Part shown: in pieces, positions 1-12,900 of the stretch
Numbering within the stretch: the first letter of the stretch is position 1
Layout of the letters: every line of letters begins with the position of its first letter
Source of the DNA: Ancylostoma caninum
Lineage: Eukaryota > Nematoda > Chromadorea > Rhabditida > Ancylostomatidae
DNA: 64,000 nt
Reading direction: 5' to 3'
Assembly (NCBI GenBank): GCA_037903475.1
Contig: JBAJFG010000232.1
Location: forward strand, 1,426,001 to 1,490,000
Translations under genes and position numbers: made by a program
The notes under the pieces: generated by a model
What the model was told of the DNA's origin: nothing
Database searches by the model: none
Seen by the model: the letters and a program-made list of their open reading frames with translations, nothing else

Positions 1-277
1 TTTCCTGCGCCATTACAGGAAACTTCTGCCATGCCTACTCAATGTGGGGCTGAATCGGTGCCACCGATGAATTGTACTCCCGGGAAGGCACTTGCGCCAA
101 GTACAGTAATTTTTGCGTATTGGGGCACAATTGGCGCCAGTCCTAGAAAGTTCCCGTGATTTGCGTTCATCATGGGCAACACCGGTGCCCGAAGTTTCTG
201 AGTCGGGGCCTGGTCGCGAAGGCGACTACTTGATCTAATGTGATATAATAAAGGATTCTTTCCGCCATCTCCTTTAT

Positions 278-3200
278 TTATGAATGATTCCTTATGACAT
301 CCTTTCATTCAATATGTAGCAGTAGTAGGAATAAAGCACAAGTAAAAACAGATGCTGAAAAGAAAAACACCTGCATGGCTGCTTCAAGATGTGCAGCGAT
401 GTGGTCATAATCTGGTATTGAGTTGTACTCTAGTGTGTCGATATACAGAATTATATTTGCCATGTACTCTTCTGGTGTGTGTTTGAGAACCTTAAGTGAA
501 AAGTTAAATTTTCACAATCATAATGTGCTCACTCTCTTCAAGCAGATCCAGAGACTAATAACCTTCCTCAAATTTTGTTCAAGGCGAAGTTGTTGCTTGT
601 ACATCTTTACTTCAGCTCGATCAGCTCCCTAAACACTAGCTTCTTACTTCAAATTCTATATGCGAGGTTAAAAGAGCTTACCCGACAATGCTTCCACGGT
701 AATTGTCCTATCATCCATTCCAAAACCATATACCACCATGCCTCAACGTCATCTTTTCGACATTGATCTTTCTTTAAAAAAACATCAATTTTTTCCAGGT
801 AGTTCAGTGAATTTTGGTTAAAGGAAACCATCTCAAGTGCTCCAATGCTAGCGTATCTTGTTGTCCCACGGAAAGCTGCCTTCTCCCTCATATATCGCAG
901 GTCTTTCTCATCTGTCCTGCAACGAAAAAATGCAAGCAATAGTTCGAATCTATTAGGATGCACTCACTACTTGACACCGAAAAATGCAAGCAAACTCAAT
1001 TAGTATCACGATATCCCTCCAACGGAATATCAAGATTTCGAAACGTATACCCTATGCATCGACATAATAAGACCAGTTCCTTGTGGCAAATCGATTTCGA
1101 CGGATCCTACCCGAACATGATGCAGCATTCCTGTCTGTGGCAGCATATATTCAACGAATTCGAGTAATCCGCGCTTATTTCTCACTACGCATGAGGCAGT
1201 ACTCTAGCAGAATACTTCTCTTGCGTGGAGATTTTGTCTGTCGTTTTCAAGTTTCGTTTTGTTTTTATTTGTTTGTTGTTTTCCCTTATTTTCAGCTCCT
1301 TCGTTGTTGGACATGTCGAGTGTTAGACGTAGCCTCATCGTATATGCTGGATACAGCCGCGAGAGGAGCTGTGTTTCATGTTGTGCTGTACCATCAGCTG
1401 TCCAAAATTGGCAAAATGATATACATCATTCGCAAACCAAATAAGACTTGAACGACATTTTCATACAAGTACTAACAAAAAATCACAGATACCAATGGCT
1501 GCGGGACCGCATACATGACCATCTAAGCACAATGATATACAAGCACAAAGTTCGATTATGTTGTTTGCCTCCTTGGCAAAGGGCTACATGAGGGTTGAAC
1601 GTCACCTGCATGATAGCATGTACGGAACGAGGTGACCATTATGCTGGTGAAGATATATGACAGCTTTGCGTTTGACCACTCTGGGCTTCAAGGAGCACTT
1701 TGAGGAGAGATTAAGATCCCGTACACCTGACTTTTAAAGCTGTCATTGGATGCCACTACGAAGCAATGCTTATTATGAAGCAGAAGTCACGATTCTTGAA
1801 TTAGGAACTGAAATTCATGCTATCGAAAATTCCGGAGTGTTTCGAACCGAAGGCCAAAGTCCAAAAACGAACCGAAGAGGAGTCGGAAATCCGAGTCCAG
1901 ATGTGTGTTCTTCATGTTCTTCAGCCCAGATGTTACATGTGCTTCATGGCAAAAATGCCGGCCTATTCGGTCATCGCTAACAACCTTTAGTTTTCCTAAG
2001 GATTTTGTGATTCGGGAGTCTGACCCCGCTATTTGGCGTCAGGCAGGGAAGACGTTTGCGTGGCGATTTTCATGGACCAATTTGAGAAATAGCTTCACAC
2101 CTATGCGCGGTCCCTGTGGGATTGAATAAGACAGATACATACATTCTGAATTAAGTTACAAATGAATCATTACCGTACCTGTATTTTCTACAAAGCCCGA
2201 AATCTAATATGTATATAGTATGTGGATTCCCGTCTTCCTCCCTACCAATGGCGAAGTTAGGTGGTTTGATATCTCGATGTAAGTATCCGCACTAGAAATG
2301 ATCAGTTTTTCTTCGAGTGCAAGAAGTGGAGTTCAATGGTTGTTGAACTTGGAAAAAGAAAGAAGTCTCCTACAAATGACTCACTATATGAAGATCTCTT
2401 ATGCCTGATAATGTTTGCTCTGCTGCTCGTATTCCAGTGGCCATCGAGAAGCGTCTTTCAGGATTTTCCATCCGAAGATCCCACAAATTCTTACCAACCT
2501 CAAATGCCAGATATTTTCCGAGATAAATCTCTACGCTTCGAGAAAACCATGGCTGGCATTTTCAACCAAAGTCACGATAATATTTTGAAAACAAATCAAA
2601 ACTTACTAGCCTAATAACAACAAACATGAATCTGCCAGCAATTTTCCCGCGATCTTCATAACTTATGAAGTGAACCGAGTTAATCTTCCTCATTCCCTCG
2701 AGAACTTTTGCTTCATGCCTCAAAATCTGAAAATGATGAGAAGTGGTCCACAAAGCAAAAGATCAACGAATTGCTCTTGCTTTCAACAAATTACTTTCAA
2801 CACTTTCAACAAACTCATTACTGCCTTACTAACTCAGTTCATGTTTTGTTTTTTCTATATAAGTTCCGTGTTTCCAAATGTTCAATGGTTACCAACCTAG
2901 CACGCCTATGTGCGTAATAAATGAATAAATAATTAAATAAATAAATAAATAAATGTCTCAGGCTTAGGCTATTCCGACTGTGAGGGTTTGCACGGCTAAA
3001 GTTATGTACAAACAAAAGGCACCAGCCCTTCTAAGTTTTACACGCCGTCGACTGAAGATCCAGGATGACGAAATCACAATAGCAGTGCGGGTGACAACAT
3101 AGTAAATGAGTATATAAGAAGAAGTATATAAGAACGCCCACCTGATTTCGAGGTCACGGTTCTCCACCGCTTCTTAACGAATACTTTGCAAAGAAAGTTG

Positions 3201-4630
3201 ATGGAAGCGGTGGAGATAAGAAGAAGAACACCAGAGATTAACAACAAAGAAGAGCGGCTGGAAACACTGAGGTTGATCTCGTAAGAGATCACTATCCAAT
3301 ATCCCCCCCCCCTCATTTGCTTGTAGGCGGCCGTTGGGTGAGGCCTTCTTTTGATGCAGTCTCTCGATCTCCTCCTGATTCAACGATGTATTGTATTTTG
3401 TAGGCTTGATAATGGCGTTATAGCGCCGAAAGCTTGCCTGATAAAGTGGCTAATATTGAAGTCTCGACAACTTTGAACTACATATAAGTAAATGAAAAGA
3501 TAAACACCATAAAAAGAACAGAGCTCATAGGCTGTAAGAGTGAACTTGACGCAGAAGCGCCTAACTTAGCTACTAAAGGGTTACGAAATCTGCCTAAGCT
3601 ACTAGGTGATGACTCGTTAATTCTAAGATGATTCAACACTAAACTAGATTAAGTATCTCAGTGATACATCGCTTTCTACACATTTTATCTACAAGTGAAT
3701 CTGTCAACTTGTTATAAGACAGCTATTATAAAGTCACGCAAACGCATTTCATTGAGACGAACAACTTTTATAGTTGATGATGCAGGAGGAACTCGGACTG
3801 GATGCGAGCCACTTTTGTTTACAGAAATCAGTTATCGGTAATTCCCACTGCCTTCATCGGGCAGATCGGTGCGAGCATTTCGTAACTCATGGTATGCGGG
3901 CCGGGGACAGCGATCGGTCTTACACAGACTTGGAACTGAAAGTCGATAGTCTATGCCGCAGAAAGTGATCAGTACCAAAGGATGATCTGTCTCCTTCTTG
4001 CCATCCCAGAGCAGCACCAGGCTAGCCAGAATGCGCCAATATGCTTCAATTTTACCTCTGGTGCACATGCGTCGTGCGCAGGGGAACCTGCGATCTAAAC
4101 TCTCGAGACTGAGATAGCTTGAAGTGATTAAAAAACCCAGTGGTTGGAAGCAAGTGCCATAGCTATCGCAATTCAATGTACTGAAGGGATTCCGTCTAGC
4201 GAATATATTGTAAAGGAAGAAAATATGGCATTCATCGACCATCTCATATTGTAACTAACATTGATTCCTTCGTGTAGTTCGACTAAAAGTGACGAAAAAT
4301 TCCTAATCGGATGAGATTTCAGAAGAATCAATGATGAGGAAAAAGTGCTTCTTCCAGCATCTGAACAATCCGTACCTGCTTTTTTACTTTATATGATTCA
4401 CATTTCATTGCTAATTCTTTGCCATCTTCAATACGACGTACTCGAAATACTGCACCAAACGATCCTTTACCAAGTATCTCCAAAATCTGAAAGATTCAGA
4501 TGGACCCACCTAGTCGTAAAATAGCAATCGACCTTATAATTCTAAAACTTACTTCGTAAGTACCCTTCCTACTTCTGATCACATCCTCGCGCTCCTTTGG
4601 CATATCATTCATAGGATCGTCTTTAGTCAT
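278..4630 (-). CDS. Tau-tubulin-kinase-like (CK1 superfamily) protein kinase
   Basis: Predicted serine/threonine kinase of the CK1/TTBK group, which is greatly expanded in nematodes. Exons read on the minus strand: 4553-4630 (ATG), 4376-4486, 2607-2726, 2385-2498, 2179-2291, 829-916, 682-771, 563-604, 371-490 and a short last exon 278-301. Phase is kept across every junction, giving about 299 residues, normal for short worm TTBK proteins. Visible motifs: glycine loop GKGSFGAVF (residues 32-40), ATP lysine in LAMK (about 54), catalytic loop HRDIKPPNF (146-154), DFG in LDFGLCRKY (from about 170), then FRGTTRYAS and [10 protein letters not shown]. All catalytic residues are present, so it should be active. 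The last exon is the weakest call: a different phase stays open to position 39 and would give a longer tail. The donor after exon six (GTTTCC) is poor. It lies head-to-head with the zinc-finger gene. Confidence 0.85.
2917..2954. repeat. AT-rich simple repeat, (TAAA)n-like
   Basis: A run of roughly ten AATA/TAAA units, irregular at its left end and perfect at its right end. It lies in the large second intron of the kinase gene. No coding content is seen here. Confidence 0.8.
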
Positions 4631-6941
4631 CCCTGCCACATCCGACCAACACTTGCCCCAAAATGAACTTCACAACTCGCCAGAGCACTTAGGAAAACAG
4701 TCAACAACGAATCCTCACAATCAGTCCATTGGCAATATAAATGTGGGAACTCTGTAGTGACGTATTTCATCAACACAACTGCGGTTTTTGAGAGTTGCTT
4801 TCTTGTTTCCTGATTAATGTTGGCCAGACTTATCTACAATGTACAAATTTCCCCGCACGATTTTTAATGGAAAGAACATAGGATGGCTAGCAATGTCTAA
4901 ATTCCTGTCACCACAGAAATAGGTTGTCCCTTGTTACCTACGTGATCGACTGCGGTGCGCGGAGCATATCTGCGTGCTACTCTTTAGAACAGGCCGTTCA
5001 GCAGCGATCGGACAGAAGTCCGTTTGACGCGATGGAGGACGGTTCGCTCATAATCGATAGCTCCACCTCGGCAATCGTAATGCAAACCTCAGTAGAACTA
5101 CCCGTAAAGTTAGTAGAGCTCAAATCCAAATTCTTCGAATAAGTCATCCTCAGGCGCAGCCTTTGCGTCCTAACTACGTATATGAATTGGATTTGTAAAA
5201 ATAAAACATACTAATACCCTTGTTTTCTCCACTGCAATCGCGTCGTAGGTCTTCCCATGATTGATTACTTGATTTGCTAATGCGTGTGGTGAATGCATCG
5301 CATAGAAAACTTAATAGAAGAAAAAGTACTGAAAATCAATTGAATTCTTGAGTGTATCAAACATTTCTTGACAACCTAGTATTTGACTAGTTTCAGAAAC
5401 TGGTGTTATGATCAACTTTGCACGTAGAGGCGCAATATGCGAGGTCCATTTTTCCGACATTTGCTGGCTTTGGGAAGAGGAGAAACAGACAGGGGTTGGA
5501 GCATAGACTATTTCCACCCATTGCGCATTCGTCAGGAATTCTTGCATTTGCACTGCTAGAGGGCTATTCGAAAGGATTAAGTGGAGAATATCCGCTTTTC
5601 GTGCACCCAAGAACTTCCCTCACAAGTCTGCAGTTATGATTTGTCAGGGGCGGAGTAATAGTTGGACCCCGGTCAGCACCGCATCAGGCAGATCCCTGAA
5701 CACAGTAGAAGGACGCGAGCAAGGACCTCAACGGGTCTGGCAAGCATGCTTCATGTCTGAATGTAGGATGTTTTCGCTGACTTCAGATTGCTTTTCTTGC
5801 TCTGGGCGGCTATAACTTTCCGAAACAGTACAGTCTATTCTTCGAAAAAAAGAGAACACACAAAAAAATACAGTAGAATGCGACGATGTGGAGATCCAGT
5901 GAACTTATGGATCACGAAAGAACTTATTCAACTGATCAGAAACTGGAGAATGAAGATAAACTCGAGGTGCAATCATAAGTTTTAGCTGTAGCGAAGAAAA
6001 GCCGCGTACGTCTTCTTGCTAACCGACATGTTCCCGTTGTTCATCTTCAAGTAAAGATAGTAAGAAATCATTCATGGAATTCACTCTGAAAGTTAAGTGC
6101 CTTTTGATTCGCTCAGGTAAAATCTGCTAGATATGAGTGAATACAGGTATACACGCCCGGAGCATGCTGATCTTTCGTTCAGGTCCCACTGCGATTCTAC
6201 AGCCATGGAAACTGTCTCTTTTCGAGAAGTACTAAGCAATCGTCACTGCACATCCGAAGATGTAGCTGGGCCGCACCACTTACGCATCGCGACAAATCAG
6301 CCGAGCGCTGTGGTTCTCGGCCGTGATTGCGATTGCTTCTAGTTGAATACACAGAAATAAGGGAAATAGTGGTGGAAAAAAACAAACAGAGTAGTAGTCC
6401 CGATCACGATCGAGAAACACAAAACCCAGCTGGTCTGCCGCGTCACGCGGACGATGCGGCGCGGCTCCGTTCTACGGAGTGCAGTGATTGATGCTCACTG
6501 TACAGCTCGTCTAGCCACATTAAAATTCATGCACTGGACCTCTATTTGCCAGCCAAAATGAGCTGAGATTGGAAAAAAACGTCATCCTGGCCACTAGTAG
6601 CTGAACCACTGAAAAGTGGTAGGTGTAACGCATAGGTTTCGTAGGTTTTTTTAAAATTCCCATATTCCAGTGCGGTAGAAACTACCTGTTTTCGAAACAA
6701 ATTCGCTCATCTGTTCAGGAAGAAACCTCAACCCTCCTCGTAGTTTCTCAAAACGGCGATTAAATTCCGCCCAGACTAATCCGCAATTGTCGTGGATACC
6801 CTCGCGACTCTGGCCTGGTGAAGCCCACAGGTGCGATTAGCTGAGCGGATTAGGCATCCCTATCACCTGTATACGGTAGGCGAGACGTACGTCTCTACTA
6901 GTCAGCCAGGTGGTTTACTTCATACTACTATAAGTGTCTTG
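4631..6941. other. Intergenic region between divergent kinase and zinc-finger genes
   Basis: About 2.3 kb between the two start codons. Several short open frames occur (for example 4924-5142 on plus and 5311-5610 on minus), but none shows a recognisable domain or a convincing pair of splice sites. It presumably holds both promoters. No specific element is identified. Confidence 0.5.
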
Positions 6942-9900
6942 ATGTCGTCGTACACCGGTTACGAACGTGCAGAATTCTTCGATCCATCGTATCTGAATCA
7001 GATACCTGTGGCGCAGTACGACTTCTACCAGCCGCCGCAGCCGCATATTGAGCCTGTTATCACCGGAGAGCCTGTGTAAGTTCTGTTATGGATATTTTGC
7101 TGTTTAATGGCTGTTACCCTGTAGTGCTGCATAAACGGCGTCCCTACAAAAGTCGGACTTCTCCAGCTGCAATATGGGAATCACTGCGTGTGTGGTGGTG
7201 ATTCGCGAGGTCAAACCTCGCCGGAAACCCCGAAAACGCCACCAGGGGCTGCTTTTATTGCATGATACGACTTCAGCCGCACACCTTTACTCAGAGTGAG
7301 CTGTCCGGCCGACAGTGGCTGGCTTTATCCTTGCTCTCATAAATCACTTATTGTCAATTATTCGTTAACTAACCTAATTTGAATGACAGTATGGAGTTTC
7401 TATAATAATTCTGCCTCAACTGTTTCAGTATTCCATACGGATGGCGTCCGGATTGGTCACGACCCACAGAATGGATACCGCCAGCACAGATTCTACACAC
7501 CCTACCACAGGAACAGCGAACGTATGGGTAAGGGAGCTGAACCGACTGATTCTGAAAACTGCGACGCTCCCATCTATGCCAGAATTCCTGGCACAACTTA
7601 GCTACTCTTCTCGTGGAAATGTCGAAAAAAATTGCCCATTGCCCAAACTTTGCCTCGAGGACAGGGGAAAAGGGTCCCTCGATGCACACATCTCAAAATT
7701 CTCACTCATTCTGTCCCCTAGTGACACCTTTATGGTGTTTCGGTAGGTATGAACGGTACCCTGAAACTCTTCGAACGCTCATTCCGAAATTCTTCATTTT
7801 TGCACGAGATTCCACAATATCCTCCTTTTGTTTTCTTTTTATTTTTTTGGCTCAAATGCTGTGTCTCTCATGCAAACCAGTGACCTTCACAGCCCTTCAG
7901 CCTATGCTTACCCTTACTTTATTAATCTACCTAATTATTTTATACAACACACGTTTGTACCGTGTTTGAAATAATCTTTTATGAGCCGAAGAAACGCAAA
8001 GAAACAAAGAAAACTGGCCAAACGCAACAAAAAAGAGAAAATAGGCGAAAAGGTAGGCCTGAAAATAATATGTCTCCATGTTCGTTCATTCTTGAACCTG
8101 GGCGTTTTCTTCGGATAAAGTCGGAACGTTAGACTTTGAATAATGGTTCCATCATAACAACCTAGTGTGAGAAAGAGAAGATCCATAAGAAAAATTCAAG
8201 GAATCATCGAAAAATAAAATAGGTTTCACCTAAACGTCCACATCTGGCTGGTTCGAACGGTCGTTTTTATCACAATCTGTGAACTGACCAGACGTATAGC
8301 CGCTTCTAAACGAATTTAGCGTTGATTTACGACCTCAAGCAGTTACCATACTTCTCCTTTCTTCCCCGTTTGCAGAACCTTTTTTTAAGCCGTGGCTAGC
8401 GAACATTACACATTATTGGGTTCATTTTTTGTGGACCCGAGGCCCGTTAAGAAACCTCTAACGTGAAGCCGCGTCAGAATACAAACTACGGACATTAAAT
8501 CTCGTTGAAGCTCACTAAACCTGTGTCCTTTCACTATATCCATTCGCCGGCCTTTCATTTCTAGGTATTTTCGAAGCTACATAGTAACAGTAAGTACGAA
8601 AAGAACATGCTTTGATGTCCAGGGGCGATACCATTGGTGAGCTTCGTTATCTATCTAGCAGACGATGCAATCACAGCTACGGTGAGGATGAATGAAATGA
8701 ACAATATGAATTTTTCGAGCACAAAAATTCTCTCCCAGCCCAACTATCTATCAGAAGGACTATCAATCCCACAAGAATTTCGATATCACCAAAAACCGTG
8801 CTATGGAACTAATCTTTTCAACATCGTCCATGGCAAATCTCCACTTAATTAAAGGCAGCACCCACATAAATTACCATGTCTGAAATTTCGGCCGTTTCGG
8901 GTATTTATATAGAAGTTGTCTCGACAATCCTACGAAAGTTGCACCGTCGTACACACCAGCATACTCAAGATATAAAGAGTACGCTTGTACGAGTTGCCTG
9001 ACTCCCTAAGGATCTCTTGCCAAGCAAGTTTCCAATTTCCAAAGATGTATAGGCAACGACAGTCTTCCGGCGAATGTATCCCTGGCCATCCGAGTGGGAA
9101 TGTTTTACCTGTTCTAATTTCTGTGATATGTACTTTATAGTCCCTTTCTAACAAGCCTCAGAGCACGTCAGGTAATTTGTTAACAATACTATTTGATTAT
9201 GCAGTAGCAGCAGGGTACACAGACGTAGCGATGGCATGTACAAGTGTATCACGTCTTTCATGGCCCTGTTGTTCAGTAAGCAGCACATTAAATTTAGTAG
9301 CGAATCCAGTGGAGCCAATCTTATTTAGTCTAGGAAGGACTGTAAGAATCATATAGTTCGGCTGGAAATAGCGCATACCTGAAATGGACTGTAGTAATTC
9401 CTACTCCCTTGCTGCAAAAGTGAACTGCACGAATCTTCTACTAAAAGAAGTATATCATGCCTTATAATAACGGGCTTATTCTGTGCAAGTGTGTGTTTGT
9501 CTGTGTGTCACGAAATTCGTTCATCCTGTTTTGAAGGCATAGTAGGGTGGTTAACCTATTCCAATCATGTTTCTAGGTTGTTTGAAGACTCATTGCGGTG
9601 ATAAGGGTGCGCCGGCATCCAACAGTGGGGAAACTCCTGAAGTTGGGTCCGCCGCCATGATAAGGGTGCATCGGCAATGCTATGGGATAGACCCAGATTG
9701 TTTTGCTAGAGCCTACAACACATAATAGCGGCATATTCCAGAGTTTAGCTGTGAGTGGAGTAACATCCATGTGATTCTGTCTCCAGAATGGCCCCTTCTG
9801 CGTTATGCTCACCTCATACTCATCCCATTCTCTCTGGGCACACCGCACCCTCCTCTTTTATATGTTCAGAGTGTTCTTATCACCCGATCAACCAAAGTAG

Positions 9901-12900
9901 ACATTAGAAATAAACCATTTCATTTGGTTACCATGTTGAATCGGTTATATACATTTAACCATTCCTATCAAGCGAAAGAAGACTTCCTCTGAGGCCTAGG
10001 GCATACTACACAGCGACACTGTCTCTGCGACCGTTCAACACAGAAAATTTTCGCACAATTAGTCTTACTCCAGCACGCTATTCCATGCTAATTGAGTGAT
10101 AAGATATCAGAACTTGTAACATTTTGTTCTCAACATTTCCATTCATTTTCTTCACCGCGACGGTGTCGCTGTGAAGTATGCCATGGGCCTGAGGAATGAG
10201 GTTAATCTTCCTTGGATGGTGAAGCGCCAAACCATGGAAAGCTAAGAAAGGAAGACGAAAGGCATTATTAGAGACTATGGCATGGTTATTAGTTCAAAAC
10301 GAATACAAAAAAAAATGCGAGCGAAGCGAGCACCAGGAGAAGTGTGGAAATACGGCGTCACCCGGACGGACAGACTGGTTTAATACATATGTTGCGGACC
10401 AAGCACATTTTCGTACGGATGTCCAGTTAATGTCTCTGCTCCTTTCAGACCAATCCAATTAGTTGTTTTCTGTATTTAGCAATGCAGTCCTGGAAAAGGA
10501 ATGTCGGCGAAGAGTGCAATTTTCAACATAAATGCATAACATGATTTATCATTTGCATCACATGGTCATTTGGGGACGAACGATCGTGGTGCACCATGTG
10601 CATCACTGGTCGGTTATGGGTTGACGTTTCAGTGAAATTTCCCTAAGCCACGTTCTTTTCTTACTCCGAGGCCCGCGTCCAGGACCACGGGATAAAGACA
10701 TCAGAAGCAAACTTTTTTTTCGTTTTACTTCGAACTCTTATCGTTTTTCTAAGATATTGATGTGCTCGCACTTCCGAGCTAATGTGACTATGCAAGTTTG
10801 CATCGGTACTCTATCGAAAACCCGGGTTCGGTATTGAAAAGAGAGTCCAAAACAATATGATACGCAAAAAAATAGTAGCTGGCACTTCCAGATATGTAGA
10901 CATGACGAACCCCATCGAGATGAAGCCAACAGTGCTAAAACCCTTAGCCCGCGAAGCTCCTGCCAACAAGCCGTTCAGATGTCAGGTGAGCTTCCTATGC
11001 TAGACCTGGAACATACTTATATGTACTACCACCTTCCATGTATTCCAGCTTTGTGGCAAGTCATTCTCTCAAGCTGCAAATTTGACTGCTCACAAACGGG
11101 TACACACTGGTGAGACAAAATGCATTTTTGATTCGATTTTTTTTAAATTTAATAACATAAGGATGGCACATTATAATAAAGTTTTACTAACGACTAGTGT
11201 GTTGATCGAATAATGTACTAGATATCTATATTCGATATTCGAATATTCGATTTCGAATAAGTCAGAAATTGGAATATTGGGAGAAGGGTGAGCCTTGCAG
11301 CCTTAGAGGAATGGAAAGAAGGGCTATAGAGTTTTTTGTTTTTGGGTCATTCAAATTTTTCGACTCGCTATAAAATTATTTGGTGAGCCAAATAAATTTA
11401 TTCGAATTTTATTCGGGCAACGCTATACTAACGACATGCTATATAAATAAGCAACCAATTATAATTGCACTAAGATTTAATTATTAAGACTGTCCTTCTT
11501 TCATTTTAATGGTGCTAGATTGTTTTTTATTTTTTTATATTTACATATTTTAAAGGGTTGTTTATAATAAGTTTTCGTTTAAAAATGGTTTGACTTCCAG
11601 GTTTAACTATTTATTTATTGGTTATAATAGAGGCTTTCATAGGTTATGCATTAGTTAGAGCTCAAATAAGTTTTTGAGCAGCAGTAGTAATTACTAGGTT
11701 GTTAAGTGTTATTCCTATTTGCGGTCCATCTATTGTAGTATGAGTGTGAAAAGGGTTTGGTGTTACTAGGGATACATTAGAGTTTTTTTTTGTTTTACAT
11801 TTTTTATTACCAAGCTGAGACGTTCTGCAAATTTGCAATGTTATCAAATGACAACCGAAAACAGATCTATTATTCATGTGGAACTGTGCACACATGAATC
11901 CGTCCATCATCTGGTACTTTTCCCCATTGGTACATATTTTGCTACCTCCGATTTTCCATTTAATTACATGAAAACTCGATTTTGAGCTAATTTACCCTTA
12001 TTCTTGTCATACTGCCATTACCCTGATTCATTACCATTATCTCTTCCAGGTGAACGACCATTCACTTGTTCGGTTTGCAACCGACGATTTTCTCAGAGCT
12101 CCTCGCTGGTTACTCACAGGAGGTAAGCCCTTAACCTCAAGGGTATCGTGCAGTTACACACTGTACTTCTTCTGCAGCTATTTTCTCCAAATTCTTTGCA
12201 AAACCTGAGGATTCTTAGTATTACAAGTCATTAGATCGCATTAAATAACTTTGGAGACCCGCTGGTCCTTTCTGTCAGCATGTTCCATTCGAGTCAATGT
12301 TCGTTTTCACAAAAATAACTTTTGTAGAGCATCAACGGTGAAAATTAACGTTTTTTTTTACTCTGCTCCTATTAGAAAACTGATTTCCCATGTCATTTCC
12401 CCCTTGGATCATCAAATCAAATATTTAGTCGAAACCTTTTTTTGCCTGAGAACGCATGTGTGCGATCGTTAGTGTAGGATTTTGAAGACATATCCTTTGA
12501 TACTAAAATATGTGCGCATTTCTATAACCACCCCTTTGGTTCACTGATGGCTCAACCTATAGAAAAGTCACCTCACATCATAGTTTTGTCTTCGACGACA
12601 TCATATGGCCATAAAAATTACATATTCATTGTAATAGAACGCAGTAATCTATAGCGCGCCAACCAGTCTAGATATAAACTGCTGAGGTATACTGTAACTC
12701 TGCGATTACCGTAACCATAGTAACCAACAGCCGGCCAACGGCGCACGCGCCTATAACAAACAATTACCGTCTTTGGATTATTGGACTTATCCGTTGAGGA
12801 GTGCGCAATCTTTATTGGGATTTTTTTCTAATCGACTAAGGACACTCAATTAGGGACAGGCGATTTTTTTCAAGGACACGTCACGGCTATGAAGTGTTAG

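Noticed and set aside
39..308. 89-residue minus-strand open frame at the kinase 3' end
   Set aside because: It could be the kinase C-terminal exon, but its phase does not follow the previous exon. The phase-matched reading stops at 278. Mentioned only as an alternative.
3832..4242. 136-residue minus-strand frame inside the kinase gene
   Set aside because: It lies in the intron between exons 2 and 3, which already join in phase into a normal kinase fold. No kinase motif inside.
6821..6870. tRNA-like A-box (TAGCTGAGCGG) before the zinc-finger gene
   Set aside because: No B-box at the expected distance and no cloverleaf; probably chance or old SINE debris.
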